The notes under the pieces are model-generated. The model saw nothing but the letters and a program-made list of their open reading frames with translations. It searched no databases and was not told the DNA's origin. A DNA stretch of 64,000 bases from Streptomyces sp. NBC_00287. GTDB taxonomy: Bacteria > Actinomycetota > Actinomycetes > Streptomycetales > Streptomycetaceae. Numbering within the stretch: position 1 is the stretch's first letter; every line of letters begins with the position of its first letter. Of this stretch, positions 9,616 to 19,970 are shown piece after piece. Location: the NCBI RefSeq assembly GCF_036173105.1, contig NZ_CP108053.1:2356001-2420000 (forward strand). Direction: 5' to 3'. Position numbers and translations under genes: made by a program.

Positions 9616-9655
9616 CAGGGCCCGGGCAGCGCGTCCCTGCGCCGCCCGAGCCCTG
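9616..9655 (-). terminator. Hairpin between gap and pgk
   Basis: CAGGGCCCGGGC (9616-9627) and GCCCGAGCCCTG (9644-9655) pair at 11 of 12 positions (the twelfth is a C-A mismatch). Lying between the gap stop and pgk start, it may reduce read-through or stabilise the 3' end of a short gap mRNA, which would let gap be made in excess of pgk and tpiA. Confidence 0.6.
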
Positions 9656-9684
9656 CTGTCACATCGAAGTGCCTGCTCCGGAGA

Positions 9685-10770
<1,086 letters not shown>

Positions 10771-10825
10771 CTACCTCCCTGAGGCCCCCGAGGTGACATT
10801 GAGATGCCGCATACACGGGCAGGCG

Positions 10826-10853
10826 GTCCGTACCCGCCAGTAGGGGTACGGAC
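10826..10853 (-). terminator. Terminator of the M14 peptidase gene
   Basis: GTCCGTACCC (10826-10835) and GGGTACGGAC (10844-10853) form a perfect 10-bp stem with an eight-base loop. It lies about 70 bases after the peptidase stop and upstream of the gap operon. Confidence 0.7.
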
Positions 10854-10919
10854 CACCCCCGGGCTTCACCGGCCTGTCACCCGTCGATCACGGAGAGTCG
10901 AGGCCGGCTGGACCCGGTC

Positions 10920-13874
10920 TCAACCGTCGAGGGAGGTGAGCGCCTCGCCGATCAGGGCCGCACGGTCGGCCGGGGCGACGACGTGCTCCAGGCCGAAGCC
11001 CAGCAGCACGGTGTCGTCCGTGGTGACCGCGCCGTACGTCTGGAAGAGCTGACCCACGCGCGCCCAGTCCTTGACGACCACGGGGCTGCCCTCGGGCGGG
11101 CCCGGGACGCTCCAGGCGCCGAGCGATGTCTCGAAGCCCTCGGTGTCGACGGCGCTGCCGCCGATCACCACGGAGGCGTTGTCGACGAGGACGCCTCGGC
11201 CGCCGGAACCGGGGTCGGTGATGTAGCCGAGCGAGACCTCGACCGTCTTGCCCGCGTAGGCGGACAGGTCGAAGGAGACGTCCTGCCAGCCGGCCGACGC
11301 CCCGGTGAAGCTGTTCCAGGAGCCGCTGGTGCCGGTCGGGGTGCAGGTGCCACCGGCGAGCGTCAGATACCGCTTGAGCGCGGGGTGGGCCTGGAGGAAG
11401 AACCCGACGGAGCACTCGTCGGGCACCGCGGTGCTGGTGGCGCCGCCCTTCTCCGGCAGCGTGGTCCAGTCGTCGCCGCCCGCCGTACGTGCCTCCAGCA
11501 CGGCGTGGTCGTAGCCCGGCTCGGTGCTCCACAGCATGCGGGTGCGCAGCGTGGGTGCCTGGGCGGCGGTCACCGAGGTGAGGTCGATCGTGCGGGTGAG
11601 GCGGTTCCAGGCGTAGTCGCTGTGCGTGACGGCCGCCATGGAGCTGCCCTCGTACGGGCCGTACGGGTTGACGGTGCCGGGGTAGCGGCCCGCTCCGGCG
11701 CTCGCGAACTGCGGGAACCTGTCCACGGGCAGGGTCTCGGAGGTGACGCTGTAGGAACCGGCCGCGTTCAGCGGGTTGCCCGGCGCGCCGGCCAGCGCGC
11801 CCTTGGCGCCCGCGAGTTCACCGGCGCCCTCGAAGGCGGTCGCCCCGGGCAGCGACGTACGGCTGAAGGCGCCGAGGTAGTACTGGCTGAAGTCGTTGGA
11901 CAGGGTGCCGCCGCCGAGGTCGACACTGCCGCCTGCCTGCTCGCCGGCCTCGATCAGCTTGCCGCCCTCGTTGAGGAAGGCGCGCAGCTGGAGCTGGGTG
12001 GCGTTGCCGGGGATGCCGGCGCCCGTATAGTGGACGACGGTGTCGAAGTGGCCGAGCACACCGAGCGCGTCGGGCGCGCCCTGGGTGGCGACGTCCCAGA
12101 CGACGGCCTTGTGGCCGTTGGCCTTGAGCGCGTCGACGTAGGTCTGCGCCTGGGTGGCGGCCGCGCCTTCCTCGGCTACCACGAGGGCGTCCGCACGCGG
12201 GCGTTCGGCCACGGTGTAGGTGAAGTGCTCGCTGGAGACGGGCTTTCCGCTCCGGGTCTCACCGGTGAACCACACCTCGACCTTGTCACCGGCATCGCCG
12301 TCGGCGACCTTGGCGCGGTACTCGTCGAAGTAGAGGTTGTCCTCACCGCCGTAGGTCTCGCCGCCCTTCCAGGGCCGCAGCGCCATGTCGTGCGTACGGC
12401 CGCCGTTGACGCGGTACTTGAGCTCCTTGTCGCGCAGCGCCTTGCGGGCGACGACGGAGACCTCCTGGTCGGCGCCGCGGGAATACGACGTGGTGAACGG
12501 GGCCGGGGTGAAGTCGGCGGCCTTCAGGCCGAGCGAGGAGGACGGCCGGTCCGGGTGGGTGGCGGACTCGGCGACGGAGAGCGCGAACGGGATGTTCTTG
12601 GCGACCTCCTGCTGGATCAGCTTCTCGTCGTCCGGGAAGTTGAAGATGGACTGGCAGTCGGCGGGGAGCCAGGCGTCGTTCGGGTCGACGTTCGAGGCGG
12701 TCTGGCAGGTCGACATCTCGGGCGTGAACATCGCCAGGCCGTTGACGTTGGAGGCGTGTCCGTCCGCCTCGCCGTTCGTCGTGTAGAGCTCCGAGGAGAC
12801 CTGCGGGTGGTAGCCGGGCACCGCGGGGTTGTCGGGGGTGCCGGCGAGCGCCTTGTAGAGCACGTCGTCCGGGGTGTCGGTGGCCACCTGCCAGCCGACG
12901 CCGTAGAGGAGGAGCTCGGCGGCCGAGTGGTAGTTGATGCCGAGCTCGAAGCCGATGCGCTTCTGGAAGGCGTCCAGCGCCTTGGTCTCCGGCTCGGAGC
13001 CCGGGGCGTCACCGCGGTAGGTCTGGCTGGTGGGGTTCGGGGACGAACCCTCGTCGTCGTAGCCCCACTTGTAGGCGAAGTTGCGGTTGAGGTCGACGCC
13101 GTCGCCGGTGCTGATGGCGCCGTCGGCGTTGACGTCCCGCAGGTTCTTGCGCCACAGGCGGTCGCCCGTGTCCTCGAAGGTGTAGTCGTAGCCGTCGGGG
13201 TTGGCCGAGATCACGAACCACAGTTCGGTGGTGTCGACGATCTTCTTGATCCGCTTGTCCGTCTGGTAGTTGTCCAGGTAGTGGTGCATCAGCCGGCGCG
13301 TCATCTCCGGGGTGATCCACTCGCGCGCGTGCTGGTTGGACATGTACAGCACGGAGGGCTTGGCGCCGTCCTTGGACTGCTTGGCGTTCTTGGTGAGCTT
13401 CAGCGCCAGGATGTCCTGGCCGTTCACGGTCTTGCCGAGGGAGACGACCTTGGTGAGGCCGGGGTTCTCCTGGCCGGTCCGCAGGATCTCCTCCTTGATG
13501 CCGCCGCTGCCGCTGTAGGGCCGGTAGACGCCCTCGGCCGCCGCCTCGACGCGCTGCTCGGCCTTGGTGGACAGGGTGTGCTCGGTGAGCTCGACGCCCT
13601 GCTTCTCCAGCTTGTCGGCCTGTTTGTCGGTGAGGTAGACCTCGATCGTGGCGGTGCCCTTCTCGGGCGCCTGCTCACTGAGTTCATGGCCGTCCTGTCC
13701 GGCGGCCAGCAGCAGCGGGATCTGCTTCTTGGTGACCTCGGCGCGGAAGACCTTGACCTCGTCGGCGTCGGAGGTGTCCGAACTGCCGTGCTGTGCCTGG
13801 GCAATGGGTGCGATGCTCGCTCCGCCGATCAGGAGCGCGCCGACAGCGAGGATCGATCTCGCTCTGTGTCTCAT
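10920..13874 (-). CDS. Secreted M14 zinc carboxypeptidase, 984 aa
   Basis: A Sec signal peptide (MRHRARSILAVGALLIGGA, cleavage near AQA-QH) is followed by a propeptide-like part and an M14 domain at about residues 115-430. The zinc ligands are the H and E of HAREWITPE and the later histidine in NYHSAAE. NPDGY, LWRKN and VDLNRNF are typical substrate-site motifs, and the catalytic glutamate is in FTPEMS. Beyond about residue 560 there is a ThuA/GATase-like stretch and then a MAM-like or immune-inhibitor-like tail (near 740-900). The size is far above simple carboxypeptidases (300-420 residues). It probably trims extracellular peptides for nutrition. A GGGGGG ribosome site precedes ATG 13874. 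Confidence 0.93.
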   Translation of the reverse strand: MRHRARSILAVGALLIGGASIAPIAQAQHGSSDTSDADEVKVFRAEVTKKQIPLLLAAGQDGHELSEQAPEKGTATIEVYLTDKQADKLEKQGVELTEHTLSTKAEQRVEAAAEGVYRPYSGSGGIKEEILRTGQENPGLTKVVSLGKTVNGQDILALKLTKNAKQSKDGAKPSVLYMSNQHAREWITPEMTRRLMHHYLDNYQTDKRIKKIVDTTELWFVISANPDGYDYTFEDTGDRLWRKNLRDVNADGAISTGDGVDLNRNFAYKWGYDDEGSSPNPTSQTYRGDAPGSEPETKALDAFQKRIGFELGINYHSAAELLLYGVGWQVATDTPDDVLYKALAGTPDNPAVPGYHPQVSSELYTTNGEADGHASNVNGLAMFTPEMSTCQTASNVDPNDAWLPADCQSIFNFPDDEKLIQQEVAKNIPFALSVAESATHPDRPSSSLGLKAADFTPAPFTTSYSRGADQEVSVVARKALRDKELKYRVNGGRTHDMALRPWKGGETYGGEDNLYFDEYRAKVADGDAGDKVEVWFTGETRSGKPVSSEHFTYTVAERPRADALVVAEEGAAATQAQTYVDALKANGHKAVVWDVATQGAPDALGVLGHFDTVVHYTGAGIPGNATQLQLRAFLNEGGKLIEAGEQAGGSVDLGGGTLSNDFSQYYLGAFSRTSLPGATAFEGAGELAGAKGALAGAPGNPLNAAGSYSVTSETLPVDRFPQFASAGAGRYPGTVNPYGPYEGSSMAAVTHSDYAWNRLTRTIDLTSVTAAQAPTLRTRMLWSTEPGYDHAVLEARTAGGDDWTTLPEKGGATSTAVPDECSVGFFLQAHPALKRYLTLAGGTCTPTGTSGSWNSFTGASAGWQDVSFDLSAYAGKTVEVSLGYITDPGSGGRGVLVDNASVVIGGSAVDTEGFETSLGAWSVPGPPEGSPVVVKDWARVGQLFQTYGAVTTDDTVLLGFGLEHVVAPADRAALIGEALTSLDG

Positions 13875-13921
13875 GAACCCCCCTAGCGTGTGTTCGCCAC
13901 GTCAGCGAACAGATGCCAGGC

Positions 13922-13937
13922 TCATGACACTTCATGA
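13922..13937. promoter_or_regulatory. Paired TCATGA elements upstream of the peptidase gene
   Basis: Two copies of the palindrome TCATGA at 13922-13927 and 13932-13937 start exactly 10 bp apart, about 50 bases upstream of the peptidase ATG. A TTGACT -35-like hexamer (minus strand, 13946-13941) lies beside them. The helical spacing suggests an operator, but no TANNNT hexamer is correctly placed. Confidence 0.35.
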
Positions 13938-13967
13938 TCGAGTCAAGGGTGCCTCGAGGACACGAAA

Positions 13968-14007
13968 ACGCCGGTGGCCGTCGCCCAACTGGCGTGGCCA
14001 CCGGCGT
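13968..14007 (-). terminator. Intrinsic terminator of the uvrC-rapZ-yvcK-whiA operon
   Basis: ACGCCGGTGGCC (13968-13979) and GGCCACCGGCGT (13996-14007) form a perfect 12-bp stem. On the minus strand the stem is followed by TTTTCG, a real U-tract. It ends 13 bases after the whiA stop codon. Confidence 0.85.
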
Positions 14008-14019
14008 GGTGAACGGGCG

Positions 14020-15009
14020 TCAGCCGACGAGGTTGTCGGCCATCTCCTCGGTGATGCTGGATTCCGTGCCCGGGATGCCGAGGTCCTGGGCGCGCTTGTC
14101 GGCCATCGCCAGCAGTCGGCGGATACGGCCGGCGACGGCGTCCTTCGTCAGCGGCGGGTCGGCGAGCGCACCCAGCTCCTCCAGCGAGGCCTGCTTGTGC
14201 TCCATGCGCAGCCGCCCTGCGGCGGCGAGGTGCTCGGGGACCTCCTCGCCGAGGATCTCCAGCGCACGCTGGACCCGGGCACCGGCGGCGACGGCCGCGC
14301 GCGCGGAGCGACGCAGGTTGGCGTCGTCGAAGTTGGCGAGACGGTTCGCCGTGGCGCGGACCTCGCGGCGCATCCGCCGCTCCTCCCAGGCCAGCACCGA
14401 CTCATGGGCGCCGAGCCGGGTGAGCAGGGCGCCGATCGCGTCACCGTCCCGGACGACGACCCGGTCCACGCCGCGCACCTCGCGGGCCTTCGCCGCGATC
14501 GACAGGCGGCGGGCCGCGCCGACGAGCGCGAGCGCGGCCTCGGGGCCGGGGCAGGTCACCTCCAGGGAGGAGGAGCGGCCGGGCTCGGTGAGCGAGCCGT
14601 GCGCCAGGAAGGCGCCGCGCCAGGCTGCCTCGGCGTCACAGGTGGCGCCGGAGACGACCTGCGGAGGCAGGCCGCGGATCGGGCGGCCCCGCCCGTCGAC
14701 CAGGCCGGTCTGGCGGGCCAGCTGGTCACCGCCGGCGACCACCCGCACGACGTAGCGCGAGCCCCGGCGCAGTCCGCCGGGCGCCATCACGATCAGTTCG
14801 GAGCTGTGGCCGAAGATCTCCAGGATGTCCCGCTTGAGCCGGCGGGCCGCCATCGCGGTGTCCAGCTCCGCCTCGATCACGATGCGCCCGCTGACCAGAT
14901 GGAGGCCGCCGGCGAACCGCAGAATGGCGGAGACCTCCGCCTTCCTGCAGCAGGTCCGGGTGACGGGGAGCCGGGAGATCTCGTCCTTCACCGCTGCCGT
15001 CATCGCCAT
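14020..15009 (-). CDS. whiA: Sporulation regulator WhiA
   Basis: This DNA-binding developmental regulator works with WhiB to switch Streptomyces aerial hyphae from growth to sporulation septation. The 329 residues show the family layout: an N-terminal part ([16 protein letters not shown] onwards) and a LAGLIDADG-like core with [22 protein letters not shown]-terminal helix-turn-helix follows ([24 protein letters not shown] begins near residue 275). ATG 15009 overlaps the yvcK stop by 10 bases; an ATG two codons later would give an ATGA junction. From published work in S. coelicolor, whiA also has an autoregulated promoter inside the preceding gene, so one may lie within yvcK here. Confidence 0.97.
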   Translation of the reverse strand: MAMTAAVKDEISRLPVTRTCCRKAEVSAILRFAGGLHLVSGRIVIEAELDTAMAARRLKRDILEIFGHSSELIVMAPGGLRRGSRYVVRVVAGGDQLARQTGLVDGRGRPIRGLPPQVVSGATCDAEAAWRGAFLAHGSLTEPGRSSSLEVTCPGPEAALALVGAARRLSIAAKAREVRGVDRVVVRDGDAIGALLTRLGAHESVLAWEERRMRREVRATANRLANFDDANLRRSARAAVAAGARVQRALEILGEEVPEHLAAAGRLRMEHKQASLEELGALADPPLTKDAVAGRIRRLLAMADKRAQDLGIPGTESSITEEMADNLVG

Positions 15010-16067
15010 GGGCCGATCCTTCCATGCATCCGAAAAATACGGTCGTACGCGGCGGCCAGCAGCTCCGGGTCGTGCCGCGGAGATCCGTCCCTCCGGGCGA
15101 CCGGAGCCAGCTCGACCGCGGCCCCGAGCCGCTTGGCGGCCTCGGTCAGCACCTCGCGGTCGGGCACGGCAGCCTCGTCGGCCAGCACCACGTCCAGGGC
15201 GAGTTTAGGGGCGTGTCGTCCCAAAACCTCCAAATGACGCTGCGGGGAGAAGCCTTCGGTTTCTCCGGGCTGCGGAGCGAGGTTCAGCGAGAGTACCCGG
15301 CGGGCCTTGGTCTCGGTGAGCGCGTCCAGCAGCTCGGGCACCAGCAGATGCGGGATGACCGAGGAGAACCAGGACCCGGGGCCCAGCACCACCCAGTCCG
15401 CGTCCAGGACGGCCGCGACGGCCTCGGGAACGGCGGGCGGGTCGTGCGGCACCAGGTGCACGGACTGCACCTCGCCGGGGGTGAGCGCGACGGTGGCCTG
15501 TCCGCGCACGGTGTCGACGTCCTCGGGCCGCTCCGGGTCGTGCCCCTTGACCAGGGCCTGCAGCTCCAGGGGTACGGCGGACATGGGCAGCACGCGCCCG
15601 TGCGCCCCGAGCAGCTTGCCGACCAGGTCCAGGGCCTGGACATGGTCGCCGAGCTGCTCCCACAGGGCGACGATCAGCAGATTGCCGACCGCATGCTCGT
15701 GCAGGTCGCCCTGGGACTGGAAGCGGTGCTGGATCACCCGGGCCCAGGTCTGGCCCCAGTCGTCGTCGCCGCACAGCGCGGCCAGCGCCTTGCGCAGATC
15801 GCCGGGCGGCAGCACACCCAGCTCGTCGCGCAGACGCCCGCTGGAGCCGCCGTCGTCGGCGACGGTGACGACGGCGGTGAGGTCACCGGTGATCCGGCGC
15901 AGAGCGGCGAGCGAGGCGGACAGGCCCATGCCGCCGCCGAGGGCGACGACCTTGGGCTGGGTGCCCCGGCGGCGCGGTCGGCCGCCACGGGCCTCCACGG
16001 GCCGGCCGATCCGTCCTTCCGACACCACCCGGCCGACCCTGATCAGCCGCGGAGTACGTCCTGTCAT
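15000..16067 (-). CDS. yvcK: YvcK/CofD-like protein
   Basis: Family members bind UDP-sugars and control cell wall and central carbon balance in Bacillus and mycobacteria (YvcK, CuvA). They share the fold of the CofD transferase. The visible nucleotide-binding glycine motif is [18 protein letters not shown] near residue 40, with [16 protein letters not shown] shortly after. The 355 residues include a basic N-terminal extension of about 35 residues. The ATG at 16067 overlaps the rapZ stop (ATGA), so it is translationally coupled. The rapZ-yvcK-whiA order is conserved across Gram-positive bacteria. Confidence 0.94.
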   Translation of the reverse strand: MTGRTPRLIRVGRVVSEGRIGRPVEARGGRPRRRGTQPKVVALGGGMGLSASLAALRRITGDLTAVVTVADDGGSSGRLRDELGVLPPGDLRKALAALCGDDDWGQTWARVIQHRFQSQGDLHEHAVGNLLIVALWEQLGDHVQALDLVGKLLGAHGRVLPMSAVPLELQALVKGHDPERPEDVDTVRGQATVALTPGEVQSVHLVPHDPPAVPEAVAAVLDADWVVLGPGSWFSSVIPHLLVPELLDALTETKARRVLSLNLAPQPGETEGFSPQRHLEVLGRHAPKLALDVVLADEAAVPDREVLTEAAKRLGAAVELAPVARRDGSPRHDPELLAAAYDRIFRMHGRIGPWR

Positions 16068-17068
16068 TCGCGTCCCATGTCCCGGTGGACGACCACCGTC
16101 TCCACACCCTGCGCGGCGAGCCGTGCGGCGAGCTTCTCCGAGGTGGCCACCGAGCGGTGCTTGCCGCCGGTGCAGCCGACCGCGATGGTCACATAGCGCT
16201 TGCCCTCACGACGGTAGCCTGCGGCAATCAGCTGGAGCAGCTCGGTGTACCGGTCGAGGAACTCCTTGGCGCCGGGCTGGTTGAAGACGTACGCCGACAC
16301 TTCCTCGTTCAGACCGGTGTACGGCCGCAGCTCCGGGACCCAGTGCGGGTTCGGCAGGAAGCGCATGTCGACGACCAGATCAGCGTCGACCGGCAGTCCG
16401 TACTTGAAGCCGAAGGACATCACGGTGGCCCTCAGCTCGGGCTCCTCCTCGCCCGCGAACTGGGCGTCCATCTTGGCGCGCAGCTCGTGCACGTTCAGGC
16501 TGGAGGTGTCGATCACCAGGTCGGCGTCGCCGCGCAGCTCGCGCAGCAGCTCGCGTTCGGCGGCGATGCCGTCGACGATCCGGCCGTCGCCCTGCAGGGG
16601 GTGCGGGCGGCGCACCGACTCGAAGCGGCGCACCAGGGCCTCGTCGGAGGACTCCAGGAAGACGATCCGCCGGGTGACGCCCCGGGTGTCGAGGTCGGCC
16701 AGCGACTCGCGGAGGTTGTCGAAGAAGCGGCGGCCACGGACGTCGACGACGACCGCGATCCGGGCGACATTGCCCTGGGAGCGGGCGCCGAGCTCCACCA
16801 TGGTGGGGATCAGCGCGGGCGGCAGGTTGTCGACGACGAACCAGCCGAGGTCCTCCAGACACTTCGCGGCGGTCGAGCGGCCGGCTCCGGACATACCGGA
16901 GATGATCACCAGCTCGGGGATGGTGGCCTCGGAGGCCCCGTTCGTGTCGTTGGCCGTACTCACCTGTGCTCCGTTGTCCTGATGTGGCTCCTGTTCGGTG
17001 TGATCATCGCCCATTTCCGTGTGGGCCTGATCTCGCTCGGCTGTGGGCTGCTTTTCCTGCTCGGTCAT
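16064..17068 (-). CDS. rapZ: RNase adapter/nucleotide-binding protein RapZ
   Basis: This is a P-loop protein of the RapZ (YvcJ) family. In E. coli it steers decay of the small RNA GlmZ to regulate glucosamine-6-phosphate synthesis; the streptomycete role is not established. The Walker A motif is [14 protein letters not shown] near residue 58. [10 protein letters not shown] and the C-terminal block [17 protein letters not shown], characteristic of the family, are intact. The first 45 or so residues are a polar extension ([19 protein letters not shown]) not seen in proteobacterial members. ATG 17068 overlaps the uvrC stop by four bases. Confidence 0.96.
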   Translation of the reverse strand: MTEQEKQPTAERDQAHTEMGDDHTEQEPHQDNGAQVSTANDTNGASEATIPELVIISGMSGAGRSTAAKCLEDLGWFVVDNLPPALIPTMVELGARSQGNVARIAVVVDVRGRRFFDNLRESLADLDTRGVTRRIVFLESSDEALVRRFESVRRPHPLQGDGRIVDGIAAERELLRELRGDADLVIDTSSLNVHELRAKMDAQFAGEEEPELRATVMSFGFKYGLPVDADLVVDMRFLPNPHWVPELRPYTGLNEEVSAYVFNQPGAKEFLDRYTELLQLIAAGYRREGKRYVTIAVGCTGGKHRSVATSEKLAARLAAQGVETVVVHRDMGRE

Positions 17069-19170
17069 GTCTCCTGCCCCCGTCGTTCGTCCGGGGTGCC
17101 CGCGGTCACGGGCTCCCCCGGGGTGCCCGTCGTCGTCTCGGGCGCCCCGTCTTCCATGTCTTCCATGATCTCTCCAGTCGCCGTGTTCACGGCGGGCGCG
17201 GCCGGGGCCGCCTGGGCGAAGGCCGCGGCAATGGTCTCGGCCGTTTTACGACCTATGCCCGGAACCTCACAGATCTGGTCGATTGTCGCCGATCGAAGCC
17301 TCTTCACCGAACCGAAGTGCTTGATCAGCGCCTGTTTGCGGGTCTCGCCGAGGCCCGGTACGTCATCCAGCGGACTGGACCGGAAACGCTTGGCGCGCTT
17401 GGCACGCTGGTACGTGATCGCGAAGCGGTGGGCCTCGTCACGGACCCGCTGGAGCAGATACAGCCCCTCGCTGGTGCGGGGCAGGACCACCGGGTCGTCC
17501 TCGCCGGGCAGCCAGACCTCCTCCAGGCGCTTGGCGAGGCCGCACACGGCGATGTCGTCGATGCCGAGCTCGTCCAGGGCCTTCTTGGCGGCGGCGACCT
17601 GGGGCTGACCACCGTCGACGACGACGAGCTGGGGCGGGTAGGCGAACTTCTTGGGGCGGCCGTCGTCGTCCTTGAGGCCGTTCCCGGTGACATCGAGGCC
17701 GTTCTCGGAGGCGTCCTGGGAGTCCCCGGAGACGTCCTGGGAGTCCTCGTCGACCCACTCGCCGGTCTTCTCCTTCTCGGCGATGTACCGCTTGAAGCGG
17801 CGGGAGATCACCTCGTGCATGGACCGCACGTCGTCCTGGCCGGCGAAGCCCTTGATCTGGAAGCGGCGGTACTCGCTCTTGCGCTGGAGGCCGTCCTCGA
17901 AGACGACCATGGAGGCCACGACGTCGTCGCCCTGGAGGTGCGAGATGTCGTAGCACTCGATCCTGAGCGGCGCGCTGTCGAGGGCGAGGGCGTCGGCGAT
18001 CTCCTCCAGGGCACGCGAGCGCGTGGTCAGGTCGGAGGCGCGCTTGGTCTTGTGCAGGACGAGGGCCTGCTGGGCATTGCGCTCGACGGTCTCCATCAGC
18101 GCCTTCTTGTCGCCGCGCTGCGGGATGCGCAGGGAGACGTTCGACCCCCGGCGCCCGGTGAGCCACTCCTGGACGGGCTCCACCGGGTCGGGCAGGGCCG
18201 GGACGAGGACCTCCTTGGGCACGGAGTCCCCGGTCTCCTCGCCGTAGAGCTGCTGAAGGGCGTGTTCGACGAGGGCGCCGGTGGTGATCTCCTCGACCTT
18301 GTCGGTGACCCAGCCGCGCTGGCCGCGCACGCGTCCGCCGCGGACGTGGAAGATCTGCACGGCCGCCTCCAGCTCGTCCTCGGCGACGGCGATCAGATCG
18401 GCGTCGGTCGCGTCGGCGAGCACGACCGCGCTCTTCTCCATGGCCTTCTTCAGGGCCCCGATGTCGTCGCGCAGCCGGGCCGCCCGCTCGTACTCCATCT
18501 CGTCGGCCGCCTGCATCATCTGCTTCTCCAGGCGGCGCAGGTACGTGCCCGTGCGGCCCGCCATGAAGTCGCAGAACTCCTCGGCGAGTTCGCGGTGCTC
18601 CTCGGGCGAGACCCGGCCGACGCAGGGCGCGGAGCACTTGCCGATGTAGCCGAGCAGACAGGGGCGGTCGGTGCGGGCGGCGTTCTTGAACACACCGGCC
18701 GAGCAGGTGCGCACCGGGAAGACGCGCAGCAGGAGGTCCACGGTGTCGCGGATCGCCCACGCGTGGCCGTACGGCCCGAAGTAGCGCACGCCCTTCTTCT
18801 TGTGACCGCGCATCACCTGCACGCGCGGGAACTCCTCGTTCATCGTCACCGCGAGGTACGGGTAGCTCTTGTCGTCGCGGTACTTGACGTTGAACCGGGG
18901 GTCGTACTCCTTGATCCAGGAGTACTCCAGCTGGAGCGCCTCCACCTCCGTGGACACCACCGTCCACTCCACGGACGCCGCTGTGGTGACCATGGTGCGG
19001 GTACGGGGGTGCAGGCCCGCCAGGTCCTGGAAGTAGTTCGCCAGGCGCTGGCGCAGGCTCTTCGCCTTTCCGACGTAGATCACCCGGCGGTGCTCGTCGC
19101 GGAACCTGTAGACCCCGGGAGAGTCCGGGATCTGTCCCGGCCTGGGGCGGTAGCTGGAGGGGTCGGCCAT
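17065..19170 (-). CDS. uvrC: Excinuclease ABC subunit C
   Basis: This is the dual-incision nuclease of nucleotide excision repair. The GIY-YIG nuclease is at residues 16-90 ([21 protein letters not shown]), and the UVR domain that contacts UvrB is near 205-240 ([18 protein letters not shown]). The RNase H-like second nuclease follows, and two helix-hairpin-helix motifs lie at the C-terminus ([28 protein letters not shown]). Near residues 470-510 there is an acidic insertion containing a 21-bp duplication at the DNA level. ATG 19170 lies seven bases after a -10 hexamer with no room for a ribosome site, so the mRNA is probably leaderless. Confidence 0.97.
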   Translation of the reverse strand: MADPSSYRPRPGQIPDSPGVYRFRDEHRRVIYVGKAKSLRQRLANYFQDLAGLHPRTRTMVTTAASVEWTVVSTEVEALQLEYSWIKEYDPRFNVKYRDDKSYPYLAVTMNEEFPRVQVMRGHKKKGVRYFGPYGHAWAIRDTVDLLLRVFPVRTCSAGVFKNAARTDRPCLLGYIGKCSAPCVGRVSPEEHRELAEEFCDFMAGRTGTYLRRLEKQMMQAADEMEYERAARLRDDIGALKKAMEKSAVVLADATDADLIAVAEDELEAAVQIFHVRGGRVRGQRGWVTDKVEEITTGALVEHALQQLYGEETGDSVPKEVLVPALPDPVEPVQEWLTGRRGSNVSLRIPQRGDKKALMETVERNAQQALVLHKTKRASDLTTRSRALEEIADALALDSAPLRIECYDISHLQGDDVVASMVVFEDGLQRKSEYRRFQIKGFAGQDDVRSMHEVISRRFKRYIAEKEKTGEWVDEDSQDVSGDSQDASENGLDVTGNGLKDDDGRPKKFAYPPQLVVVDGGQPQVAAAKKALDELGIDDIAVCGLAKRLEEVWLPGEDDPVVLPRTSEGLYLLQRVRDEAHRFAITYQRAKRAKRFRSSPLDDVPGLGETRKQALIKHFGSVKRLRSATIDQICEVPGIGRKTAETIAAAFAQAAPAAPAVNTATGEIMEDMEDGAPETTTGTPGEPVTAGTPDERRGQET

Positions 19171-19177
19171 GTTTCAC

Positions 19178-19200
19178 ACCCTACTGGCGAGGGGTGACAG
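19178..19200 (-). promoter_or_regulatory. Probable uvrC promoter, degenerate damage box
   Basis: On the minus strand CTGTCACCC (19200-19192), eight bases, then TAGGGT (19183-19178), seven bases before the uvrC ATG. Core TGTCA and its spacing to the -10 equal those of the exact boxes at uvrA, uvrB, ogt and the MFS gene, but the GTG part is lost (5 of 9 positions match). Confidence 0.5.
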
Positions 19201-19230
19201 CGCGGCGAGGCTGTGGACAACGCCGGCGGG

Positions 19231-19902
19231 CTACCGCGACTCCAGGAACGTGAGCACGGCGAGCACCCGCCGGTGGTCGTCCGCGTCCTCGGGGAGACGG
19301 AGCTTGCCGAGGATGCTGCGGACGTGTTTCTCGACGGTGCCCTCGGTCACCCACAGGCGGCGGCCGATGCCCGCGTTCGAGCGGCCCTCGGCCATCAGGG
19401 CGAGCACCTCGCGCTCCCGGGCGCTGAGGGGCGCCAGCGGGTCGTCGCGGCGCCGGGCGGAGAACAGCTCCTGCACCAGGGAGGGGTCGACGACCGAGCC
19501 GCCCCGGCCGATCCGGTCGAGCGCCTCGATGAACTCGTCCACGACCGTGACCCGGCTCTTGAGGAGATAGCCGATGCCGCGGCCACCGGCCAGCAGCTCC
19601 AGGGCATCCTCGACCTCGACGTAGGCGGACAGCACGAGGATGCCGGTGGCGGGGTGGCGCCCGCGTATCGCGCGGGCGGCCTCGAGGCCCTCCGTGGAGT
19701 GGTCCGGCGGCATCCTGATGTCGACGACCGCGAGGTCGGGCCGCTCGCCCGCGACCAGCTCCAGCAGCCGGGGCGCGTCGCCCGCCTGGCCCGCGACCTC
19801 GTACCCGGCGCGCTCGCACAGGCTCGCCAGGCCCTCTCTGAGCAGGATGTCGTCGTCGGCGAGCACGATGCGCCCGCGCGCGGGCGGCTGCGATCCTTCC
19901 AT
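19231..19902 (-). CDS. NarL/LuxR-type response regulator
   Basis: This 223-residue two-component transcription factor has a receiver domain at residues 10-130: acidic pocket VLADDD, phospho-acceptor aspartate in VVDIRMP, conserved serine in LVLSAY and lysine in YLLKSR. A LuxR-type helix-turn-helix lies at about 155-215 (PLSAREREVLALMAEGRSN, GTVEKHVRSILGKL). It follows the histidine kinase gene on the same strand after 68 bases and is its likely partner. The in-frame sequence upstream of ATG 19902 runs through the kinase gene in another frame and is not coding, which fixes the start. Confidence 0.94.
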   Translation of the reverse strand: MEGSQPPARGRIVLADDDILLREGLASLCERAGYEVAGQAGDAPRLLELVAGERPDLAVVDIRMPPDHSTEGLEAARAIRGRHPATGILVLSAYVEVEDALELLAGGRGIGYLLKSRVTVVDEFIEALDRIGRGGSVVDPSLVQELFSARRRDDPLAPLSAREREVLALMAEGRSNAGIGRRLWVTEGTVEKHVRSILGKLRLPEDADDHRRVLAVLTFLESR

Positions 19903-19970
19903 GGTCCCGTCCCCGTCTCTCTTGCCCCGGTCACTGGGCTGCGGTCCAACAGCCTGCCGGAGCACGGTAG

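Noticed and set aside
10983..13886. A 967-codon open frame on the plus strand opposite the M14 peptidase gene
   Set aside because: It mirrors the peptidase codons in a GC-rich genome, has no ribosome site and its peptide is low-complexity without domains.
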